DNA of 42,165 nt from Planctomycetota bacterium (lineage in GTDB: Bacteria; Planctomycetota; UBA11346), in contig REDP01000161.1 in the NCBI GenBank assembly GCA_007693455.1, positions 1 to 42,165 of the forward strand, given 5' to 3'. The notes under the pieces are model-generated. The model saw nothing but the letters and a program-made list of their open reading frames with translations. It had not been told where the DNA came from and ran no database searches. Shown here one piece after another: positions 1 to 7,868 of this stretch (position 1 is its first letter; the number at the start of each line of letters is the position of its first letter). Made by a program: the position numbers and the translations under genes.

Positions 1-1094
1 TTGCCGAATGCTTGCATCGGCAGCATGGAACCACAGCTGTTTTCGATGATCCCGAGGCCGAAGCCATGCGCGGTTGGTTCCGTGCCCTGTGCGCTGCCGA
101 TCAACACGCCACGGAACTGCTCAATCAGATCAAATCACTCCTTCCTCAGGTGCATCCAGCGCTCGTATCACACCTGACCAATAACGGTTTGCCGAATTGG
201 GCCATGGAACTCCTCAAGGCCTATCCCACAGCAGAACGCTTGGCACGCGCGCGCGTAAAGACCGTGGCAAAGATCCGCATGATCACCGAAGCAAAGGCCC
301 GGCAATTGATTGACGAAGCAAAACGGTATCAAATGGCGGCAACGGGCCCCACCAACGCGATCCATATGACGTTCTTGGTCGATTCCTTGGCAGAGGCTGA
401 GCAAAGGAATGACCGACACTGGAAACGTTTAGAGCAATCCTTCAACGATTCGGCCGAAGCGCACCTGATGCAAACCATCCCAGGGGTCGGAATCAAAACC
501 AGCGCCGCCATGCTCGCTGAAACGGGGACGCTCACCCGTTTTATCAGTGCCGACGCATTAATTGCCTATTGCGGACTCGACCCCATTTTTGAGCAGTCAG
601 GTGATGGGGTCGTCAATAAAGGCATTAGCCATAAAGGACCGGCGAAGTTGCGAGGCATGCTCTTCAATGCCGCCCGTACAGCAGTCGCACACAACCCCAT
701 TATCAAATCGTTCTATCAACGACTGACGGCAAACGGCAAGCCTTACTATCTGGCCATGACCGCCTGTATGGCAAAGCTCGTCCGCATCATGTATGCCTGC
801 GTCATTACCGGCAAAGCATTTGATCCGACCATCCACGAAAAGAATGTTAAGCGTTGTGGGGACGACCACCGAGCCAAGGAACCACTGGGACGCAAAGAGG
901 TCACCCATGCCGTACGGGACTCCTTGGCCCCGATCTCACGCAAAGAAAAACAGCGGAGAAAGGCCCAGGAAAGACAGCAGACGGCCGACAGTGTACGAGG
1001 TCAATGCCTCAATGCCGAACCGCCTGCTGTCGCTGGTGAGCATGTCTTGGGCCGTCAAAAACGCAAGACCGGGAGGGTCCCGATTATGACTTGA
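1..1094 (+). mobile_element. IS110-family transposase, 5' truncated by window edge (N-terminal DEDD catalytic region mostly outside)
   Basis: Reading frame is open to base 1 upstream of the listed ORF start (12). Transposase_20-like motifs 'IPGVGIKTSAAMLAETG' and 'FISADALIAYCGLDP...SGDGVVNKGISHKGPAKLRGMLFNAARTAVAHNPIIKSFYQRLTANGKPYYLAMTACMAKLVRIMYACV' are typical of IS110. Confidence 0.9.
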
Positions 1095-1220
1095 ATTCAA
1101 CGGGGTAGCTTCGTGGCTTGGTGAGAACCCTTCTTCTGCCCCGTACACCAGCGATGAATGGCCTCTCACGAAAGACACTCAGCCATAAAGATAATACAAA
1201 GTCCTTGGCTTTTTTCAGTG

Positions 1221-1302
1221 CTCTCCTTTCTCTGTGGTGATCCAAATAGCTGGCGCTTTGGTTTTATACCACAGATACCAGCACACAGAGGGGAGAAGGG
1301 AG
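1221..1302. repeat. Imperfect inverted repeat of CACAGAG/GAGAAGG type
   Basis: ctctcctttctctgtggtg (1221-1239) opposed to accacagataccagcacacagaggggagaagggag (1268-1302). Confidence 0.55.
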
Positions 1303-1375
1303 CAAGCACATAAGATAAAAGTGAGAGCACTACCGTTTGGCCGGTTTTAGGCGCTGTGCCGCGCATGGATTGGGG

Positions 1376-1532
1376 CCGAGTGCAACTCGGCGATCCCAGC
1401 TGGGATGGTTGGTGGGGCTGAGATTTAGTGCGCTCGGGAGATCGATGGCATTACCCATTGGAGATGGACAAATACTCCCGTATCCAGTCGAGCATCTGCC
1501 ACATGCTTAATGCCATTGATCTCCAGGTCGGC
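1376..1532. repeat. Palindrome/inverted-repeat block sharing a core with 27.68 and 28.04 kb
   Basis: ccgagtgcaactcgg hairpin; perfect palindrome atcccagctgggat (1393-1406); ggagatcgatggcatta (1437-1453) inverted relative to taatgccattgatctcc (1508-1524) with one mismatch. Confidence 0.7.
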
Positions 1533-1565
1533 CAGCATAATCACCCATAATAGGGCTCTTTATCC

Positions 1566-1602
1566 GCCAAAAAAAATCCCCGCGAAGTGGGGCGCCTTTT
1601 TC
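1566..1602 (-). terminator. Probable intrinsic terminator for the minus-strand spoIID-like gene
   Basis: Minus strand reads CCCC-ACTTCGC-GGGG followed by ATTTTTTTT; lies downstream of the stop of 1685-3061. Confidence 0.6.
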
Positions 1603-1684
1603 CCATGCGCTTTACGGCGGATTGTGGTAGAATACTCATACTCCTTGTAAACATATACCCACGCCGTGAAAAAAAACTTGCCGC

Positions 1685-3061
1685 CTACCAGCGCCGCGCC
1701 AAACGGGCACCAGGATAGAAGTGGCGCAATATGTCTCCCGCCAGAATGCCCTCTTGGGCCATGGCCCAGGCACTAATCTGTGATAGTCCAACACCATGGC
1801 CAAAGCCCTTGCCATGAATCGTAATCTGATTGCCCTGATGTTGCAGGCTGGTCCATAGGGTACTGCGCAAATCATGACTACCCAAGAGAAGACGAAAGCG
1901 GGCGGCATCCACGCGCCAGATACGCTCGGGACCTGTGTGATGGACAGCCAGTTCTCCGACCCGACCACTGGCATGACGATGGCGCACTTCAATGCGCTGA
2001 ATGTTTCCCAGGGAAAGCTGCTGCCCCTGGGCCTGGGCATTTTGTCGCAGGCGCCAGGATAAAGCATCGCCCGCCATACTCCATTGCCATTCATAGACGG
2101 TGGGACGACGGAGCCCCTGCGCACCGCGACGTGCCCAGGGGTCATCTACCGACGGCATGGCTGGTCCTGGATCAGTTACTCCATCAGCCGCCATGCGATC
2201 GGCGAAGACTTCTGCTTTGGCAGCAGTGCGGCCGCCCGAGCAACTGTGAAACCAGGCGGTGAGGGGAAGGCCCTGATAGAGCAAGATATCCCCCCGCGTT
2301 TGCCGCAGGGCGGTACGTAAATGCACATGCATTTGCGGCAGATATCCAGCATATGCCACATCCACGCGTTCGGCGGCTGCCACATGCCAGGGTCGTTGAT
2401 GATGCCGTAAATACTGACTGGTAATATAGGATCGGGCCGCTACTGCCTGCGCTTTGAGAGCTTCAAGTGGCCAACTTCCTCCCATTTCACGTTCTATCAC
2501 TCCAGGCAGGAAGTCTTCTATGCCTATACGCTCGATCACCGCCAGGCCATCATCCAAACGTTTAATCACCAGATCGCCACCATATTCGGTACGCCGATTA
2601 TCACCTTCAATGGAGAAGGTTGCACCACTTCCTGACCATTGGATATGCATCTCATAGGCGCGCTGCAGACCTAAGGCAGCGATAACAATCTGGCCATTAC
2701 GCTCCTCCACCAAGACACGTCCAGGGCCAATGCGCCGCCCATCAATGCTGCCACGGCGCTCAAGGGTAAGCCACTGCCGACTCCCCCGTGCCAGCAATAC
2801 ATCCAATATGGGTTCACCGCGTATTTCGGGCACTGGCTGTGGCTGGGGTGCTACTGGCGGTGCTACTACAGCTGCTTGCGAGGGAGCTTGCAACACCTGG
2901 GGTTGAACTACAGGTGCGGGCGCCACTGATCTTGCTGCTGAACCACGTTGCTGACAACTCGACACAAGTAGGCCCAGGGAGCAGAGCAGGAGAAGTCCCA
3001 TGCACCATAAACCGCCCACCTGGCGCGGGAGTGATCGAACAGCAAAGTACAGCAGACTCAT
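1685..3061 (-). CDS. SpoIID/LytB domain-containing (lipo)protein
   Basis: Motifs 'IEDFLPGVIEREMGGSWPLEALKAQAVAARSYITSQ' and 'GKGFGHGVGLSQISAWAMAQEGILAGDILRHFYPGARL'; N-terminal hydrophobic segment with lipobox-like 'LLVSSC'. Confidence 0.9.
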   Translation of the reverse strand: MSLLYFAVRSLPRQVGGLWCMGLLLLCSLGLLVSSCQQRGSAARSVAPAPVVQPQVLQAPSQAAVVAPPVAPQPQPVPEIRGEPILDVLLARGSRQWLTLERRGSIDGRRIGPGRVLVEERNGQIVIAALGLQRAYEMHIQWSGSGATFSIEGDNRRTEYGGDLVIKRLDDGLAVIERIGIEDFLPGVIEREMGGSWPLEALKAQAVAARSYITSQYLRHHQRPWHVAAAERVDVAYAGYLPQMHVHLRTALRQTRGDILLYQGLPLTAWFHSCSGGRTAAKAEVFADRMAADGVTDPGPAMPSVDDPWARRGAQGLRRPTVYEWQWSMAGDALSWRLRQNAQAQGQQLSLGNIQRIEVRHRHASGRVGELAVHHTGPERIWRVDAARFRLLLGSHDLRSTLWTSLQHQGNQITIHGKGFGHGVGLSQISAWAMAQEGILAGDILRHFYPGARLARRW

Positions 3062-3891
3062 AACGTCACCTCAAAAGTGTCATGCCAACCATCATAGGCC
3101 AACTCTACACCCGGCGGGAGACGATCCTGCCATTCCTGCCAGCGCACGGAATACCCCATGTGGGTCAGCACCGCTCGCCGTGGTCGCAGATCTTCCAGCA
3201 CTTCATAACACTCCTGCCAATTCAAATGGCTTACATGGGGATCTTCTTGCAACATGTTAAGCACCAAAAGATCTTTGCCGCGCATGGCCGAACGGGTTTG
3301 CGCACCTATTGTTTTGGCATCAGTAATATAGCCAGCTCTATCGCCCAAACCCCAGGCCAATACTAAGCCCGCAGGACCATGCTCGACCGGCCACGGAGTC
3401 ACTGGCAAGTCTCCTACGTGATATTGCTGACCGATGTCGACTGCTTGCGTTTGCAATACGGGATTTCCTTGATGGTAGTAGGCATTGGTGCGGCCAAAAC
3501 AGTAAGGAAACATTGCCTGCACTTCGTCTAAATGCTCTGCGGAACCATAAAGGGTGATGCCCCCACCACCCATAAGACGGTTGATATGGCGCAAATCGTT
3601 GAGCCCATGACTATGGTCGGCGTGGGCGTGGGTCAGGAGTACCCCGTCGCAACGGCAAATGCATTGTTCTGGGTAGCCGACTCCATCCCAGTTGGCGAAG
3701 GGGTCACGCAATTGCTGCATAAGGTCTGGGCCACAGTCGATCAAGAGGACTTGCCCCGCGGGGCCAAGGAGTGCGGCCCCACTACGACGACGCAGATCAC
3801 GAGGATCACTCGACCACAGTTCCGGTACGCCCCAAGGCGGATTGCCGTGACTAGTGCCACAACCAGTAATAACCAGTGTCCAGATTGCCAT
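3058..3891 (-). CDS. MBL-fold metallo-hydrolase, PhnP-like
   Basis: 'GCGTSHGNP', 'LLIDCGPDLMQQL', 'LLTHAHADHSHGLNDLRHIN' metal-binding motif; stop overlaps the start of the spoIID-like gene. Confidence 0.88.
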   Translation of the reverse strand: MAIWTLVITGCGTSHGNPPWGVPELWSSDPRDLRRRSGAALLGPAGQVLLIDCGPDLMQQLRDPFANWDGVGYPEQCICRCDGVLLTHAHADHSHGLNDLRHINRLMGGGGITLYGSAEHLDEVQAMFPYCFGRTNAYYHQGNPVLQTQAVDIGQQYHVGDLPVTPWPVEHGPAGLVLAWGLGDRAGYITDAKTIGAQTRSAMRGKDLLVLNMLQEDPHVSHLNWQECYEVLEDLRPRRAVLTHMGYSVRWQEWQDRLPPGVELAYDGWHDTFEVTL

Positions 3892-4015
3892 GATACGTGT
3901 AGTGTGCTAGGCTATGGACCCGCAAGCAATGGGCGCTTGTCGCCGCGCAGTTACGATGATAATCACTACCTAAAGCTTCATGCACTTTACCGCTCTATGA
4001 TAACAGGGACGTTTT

Positions 4016-4339
4016 ATGGTTCTACTCAACACCCAAACCATCGATGAACTCCAAGATGCCATTGGCCAAGATGCAGTCCATGATATCGCCCAAGCCCTAC
4101 AGCAAACCTTGGACACTTTTCGCGCTGAACGCGCTCACATGACGCCTGAGGAAATGGGCAGACATGCCCACTCGCTCAAGGGAAGCACAAGCTATTTGGG
4201 CACTGAGGATCTGCATGCCGCTGCACTGACAGCAGACACTGCCCATAAAGAAGGCGGCGATACGGCTGCTGCCCTGGACCATCTCATTTCCCTTATTGAT
4301 CCCAGCATGGAAGCACTCAACGCATACTTGAAAATCTAG
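4016..4339 (+). CDS. Stand-alone Hpt (histidine phosphotransfer) domain protein
   Basis: 'MGRHAHSLKGSTSYLGTEDLHAAAL' matches the Hpt HxxKG motif; small all-helical protein. Confidence 0.85.
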   Translation: MVLLNTQTIDELQDAIGQDAVHDIAQALQQTLDTFRAERAHMTPEEMGRHAHSLKGSTSYLGTEDLHAAALTADTAHKEGGDTAAALDHLISLIDPSMEALNAYLKI

Positions 4340-4428
4340 GCCCTACACCAGCAAGCCTGCCGCAGCATGCCAGACTGATATATCACCACCGTGGCAAGAC
4401 CGAGAGACCAAGGTTCCCCTGACAGGCA

Positions 4429-5691
4429 TTGAGTATTTTTCCTTTCACTCACATTTTGCCCATGCTCCACTTCCATCATCAACCTCCCCCCTATCCAGTG
4501 CGGCGCCAAGAAACCATTGACGCCATTACCAAGCTTTGTGCCGATGAGGCCTGGACTCGCTTGGAAGGCGCGCCCGAACTAGAAGCGGATCTGGCCGCTT
4601 TTCACCACAACGACCCACAAGGACGCCCGCCATTGCCCTGGTTTATCTCCAGTGGTACGGCTGCCCTTGAAGCAATCATGCTGGGCCACGGCATAGGGCC
4701 TGGCGATCAGGTACTCACAACGCCCTATACCTGGGGGGCCACGGTTTCTGCCATTCTTGCCATTGGTGCCATACCGCGCTTTGCCGACATTGATCTCCAC
4801 AGCGGCCTCCTGACAGCCGAAACCATTGCTGCTGCCCTCACGCCGCAGTGCAAGGCCGTATTGGTGGTGCATCTTTTTGGCCAATCCTGTGATATGGCTG
4901 GGATCCGTGAGGTCTGTAACGCCCATCAGGTACTCTTGTTCGAAGATGCCAGCCAAGCCCACGGGGCCCGCTGGCAGGGGCAGCGGGTGGGGGACTGGGG
5001 CGATGCCGCAGCCTTCTCCTGCATGGGACTCAAACCATTGGCTGGCAGTGAAGGCGGCTATGCCATTTTCCGTGACCGCCAAGCAGCAGAAACAGCCTGG
5101 CTCTATGGCAAGCATCCCCGTGGCTTGGACAATGAAACGGCCCAACGATTGGGGGAACAGGGCTTACTGGATGCCTTGCAACTGGGATGGCGCAATTGCA
5201 CCTTTTCAGCGACCCTTCTACGCCATGCCCTCCCCTATCTCGATCAAGAAAACGCCGCGCGACGCGCCAATATCGCTCATCTGCGCCAGCACCTTGGCGA
5301 CTGCCCCTGGGTGAGCATCGCTCCCGAACCTGATGATGCCCATCATGTCTATCATCTGCTCTCCCTCCTCTGGCAGGGCGATCACTGGAGCCGTGAAACC
5401 TTCCATCAGCGCCTTCTGCAACGCGGGGTAGAGAATTTCCTCTACATTCCCACTCCTATTCATCGCCTAAAGCGGATGCAAACCAACGGCTACGAGGGGC
5501 CGCCTGTCTTCTGGCACGATACCCTCAAACGGGCTGGAATAGATTATAGCCAGGAGTCCTACCCCGCAGCCGAGCAGCGTTGCCGCAGTAGCGTGGAAAT
5601 GGGCTTTAACTGGACCAGGGAAAACGCCGCCGCCATGGCTGACTTAGCAGCCTGCATCTTAGAAGCCGCACAGCCTGACTCAGGGCAATGA
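4429..5691 (+). CDS. DegT/DnrJ/EryC1/StrS family PLP-dependent aminotransferase
   Basis: 'SSGTAALEAIMLGHGIGPGDQVLTTPYTWGATVSAIL', 'FEDASQAHGARWQGQRVGDWGDAAAFSCMGLKPLAGSEGG' (PLP lysine). Start may instead be the internal Met at ~4462. Confidence 0.88.
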   Translation: MSIFPFTHILPMLHFHHQPPPYPVRRQETIDAITKLCADEAWTRLEGAPELEADLAAFHHNDPQGRPPLPWFISSGTAALEAIMLGHGIGPGDQVLTTPYTWGATVSAILAIGAIPRFADIDLHSGLLTAETIAAALTPQCKAVLVVHLFGQSCDMAGIREVCNAHQVLLFEDASQAHGARWQGQRVGDWGDAAAFSCMGLKPLAGSEGGYAIFRDRQAAETAWLYGKHPRGLDNETAQRLGEQGLLDALQLGWRNCTFSATLLRHALPYLDQENAARRANIAHLRQHLGDCPWVSIAPEPDDAHHVYHLLSLLWQGDHWSRETFHQRLLQRGVENFLYIPTPIHRLKRMQTNGYEGPPVFWHDTLKRAGIDYSQESYPAAEQRCRSSVEMGFNWTRENAAAMADLAACILEAAQPDSGQ

Positions 5692-5743
5692 TCAAGGCCC
5701 ATGAGTGGGGGACTTGTTATGGATGACCCCACCCATCCATGAG

Positions 5744-6232
5744 TTATTCGTAACTTCTGGACTCTGCCTCGGCACTATCTTCTGGCTGCAGGCACCATGC
5801 TGTGGTTACGGCATGGCGGTGGGCAAACATGGTATCGAGCTTGCGCCCAACAATCAGATTGCCCAGAGGCGGCAGCTGCCACCAGCGCAAACGCCATTGA
5901 ATACGATCGATGAGGAGACTGGCATGATCTCCGAGGGGCTGCATGACATGCTCGTGCCGCCAATAGGCCATGGGGCCTTCGACCTGTTCATCAATAAACC
6001 CTCGTTCGGCTTCCACCTGCGACAGGCGGGCCAGCCACCCCATACGCGCACCAGGGAGAAAGGGGAGTGAGAGGAGGGTTTCGCCGCCATCACGCAGGGG
6101 ACTATCATGACGCAGCACCCGAATCCCAGCATCTGCAGGACTCAGGCGTTCAACCGCATCGGGAAGATTATGGAAGGCCCAGAGACGCGAGACCGGCACC
6201 GCCACTTCAAGCTGATATGCGCGCTGGGGCAT
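5744..6232 (-). CDS. SRPBCC-family (START-like) ligand-binding protein
   Basis: 'VAVPVSRLWAFHNLPDAVERLSP...GPMAYWRHEHVMQPLGDHASLLIDRIQWRL...' pattern; start overlaps the gltX stop. Confidence 0.7.
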   Translation of the reverse strand: MPQRAYQLEVAVPVSRLWAFHNLPDAVERLSPADAGIRVLRHDSPLRDGGETLLSLPFLPGARMGWLARLSQVEAERGFIDEQVEGPMAYWRHEHVMQPLGDHASLLIDRIQWRLRWWQLPPLGNLIVGRKLDTMFAHRHAVTTAWCLQPEDSAEAESRSYE

Positions 6233-7686
6233 TAGCGCACTCGCTTCAATCGCTCAATGGCCTGCGCCAGTCGGGGCAGAACGCGATGCTGTCCCACTAC
6301 CGCCATGGTATCAAATAAGGGCGGCGATTGATTGCGTCCCGTAACTGCCACTCGCAGGGCACTAAAGCATTGCTTGGGCTTCCATCCATGGGTTTCCATA
6401 AGACCACGCACACAGGACTCAAGACTATCGGCTTCCCAGGCAAGGGCATCCTTTTTGATGCCCTTATTGAAGGCTGCTTGAATGTGTTCCAAGGCCTGGG
6501 CAGTGGCCGCCGCATCCCAGCCTTTGGGAATGAGGGTTTCCAAATGTGGCTCGACGTTATCGCTAAAGACAAAATCGGCGAGCCAGGTGACATCGCCGCC
6601 AAAGGTCATACGTGGGCGCAGTAAGGGCAGGAGTTCGTCCAGGCGCTCATCAAGGCAGCGATGCATCTCTGCCTTGAGATCGGCATCACTGAAATCGCGC
6701 AGCCAGAGGCCTTGGAGATGCGTCAGCTTGACTCTATCGAATACGGGACCGCCTACCGATAGGCGGTCGAGATCAAAAATACGCAAGAGCTCATCGCGGT
6801 CAAAATACTCGCGCTCTTGGGGATGAGAGTGCCCCAGTAGGGCGAGAAAATTCAGCAACGCTTGGGGAAGAAAACCTTGCTGCTTATACCACAGAAGATT
6901 GGTGGGGTTTTTTCTTTTGGAAATCTTACTTTTGTCGGGATTGCGCAAAAGTCCCACATGAATGTATTCGGGAAGAGCAAATCCCAGGCGCTCTCCCAGC
7001 CAAATATGCTTGGGCAAGGATCCTAGCCATTCCTCAGCACGAATCACATGGGTAATGCCCATTAAGGCATCATCAACCACCGCTGCCAGGTGATAGGTTG
7101 GCCAGCCGTCTGCCTTGAGCAGTACCTGGTCATCAATTTCTTCCCAGCGCTTCTCTACCGAATCTTTACGCAAACGGTCACGGTAGGAAAAGACCCCAAC
7201 TTGCGGTGCCTTCATGCGGATGACGTAGGGTTCACCATTGGCAATGCGCTGCCGAGCCTGTTCTGGATCATAGTCACGGTACCGGCCATCATAGCCGATA
7301 AACGAGCTCTTGCTGGCGATCTGCTGCTCACGCATTGCTGTCAGTTCGGCACTGGTGCAAAAACAAGGATAGGCATCCCCCTGGTCAACCAATTGTTGAG
7401 CATATTGTGCGTATATACCCTGGGCTTGGCGCTGTGACTGCACATAGGGGCCGCGTTTTCCACCAATATCAGGGCCTTCATCCCAATCCAGGCCCAGCCA
7501 GCGCAAGGCGTCAAGGATGGCCTGGGCTGAGGCATCACTGCAGCGTGTTTGGTCGGTATCTTCCAGACGTAGGACAAAGGAGCCGCCCTGCGAACGGGCA
7601 AAGCACCAATTAAGCATGGCGATATAGGCGGTACCAACGTGGGGATCGCCGGTCGGAGATGGAGCAATGCGAACACGGACAGTCAT
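6232..7686 (-). CDS. gltX: Glutamate--tRNA ligase
   Basis: 'RIAPSPTGDPHVGTAYIAMLNWCFAR', 'LRLEDTDQTR', KMSKS-like 'DKSKISKRK'. Confidence 0.96.
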   Translation of the reverse strand: MTVRVRIAPSPTGDPHVGTAYIAMLNWCFARSQGGSFVLRLEDTDQTRCSDASAQAILDALRWLGLDWDEGPDIGGKRGPYVQSQRQAQGIYAQYAQQLVDQGDAYPCFCTSAELTAMREQQIASKSSFIGYDGRYRDYDPEQARQRIANGEPYVIRMKAPQVGVFSYRDRLRKDSVEKRWEEIDDQVLLKADGWPTYHLAAVVDDALMGITHVIRAEEWLGSLPKHIWLGERLGFALPEYIHVGLLRNPDKSKISKRKNPTNLLWYKQQGFLPQALLNFLALLGHSHPQEREYFDRDELLRIFDLDRLSVGGPVFDRVKLTHLQGLWLRDFSDADLKAEMHRCLDERLDELLPLLRPRMTFGGDVTWLADFVFSDNVEPHLETLIPKGWDAAATAQALEHIQAAFNKGIKKDALAWEADSLESCVRGLMETHGWKPKQCFSALRVAVTGRNQSPPLFDTMAVVGQHRVLPRLAQAIERLKRVR

Positions 7687-7868
7687 GGGCTTCCCTTACG
7701 CAAAAGGAGGATCAGCAAGCAAGCGGCGCTCTTCAGGCCATCTCGGCACAGCAGTGTGTAAGAGGAAGCTAGGACTCAACGCAAAACCGCTTGGCACAAT
7801 GCGCGTTGCCTGGGCAGACTGCACACGGCGGATGGGGATCAGCTCCAACCATCCAGGCGGCGGAATGG

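Noticed and set aside
3532-4047. 171-aa plus-strand ORF overlapping the MBL hydrolase
   Set aside because: Antisense to a well-supported CDS; no domain signature.
7791-7815. Possible sigma-54 promoter 'TTGGCACAATGCGCGTTGCC'
   Set aside because: Spacing between GG and GC elements does not fit the -24/-12 consensus.
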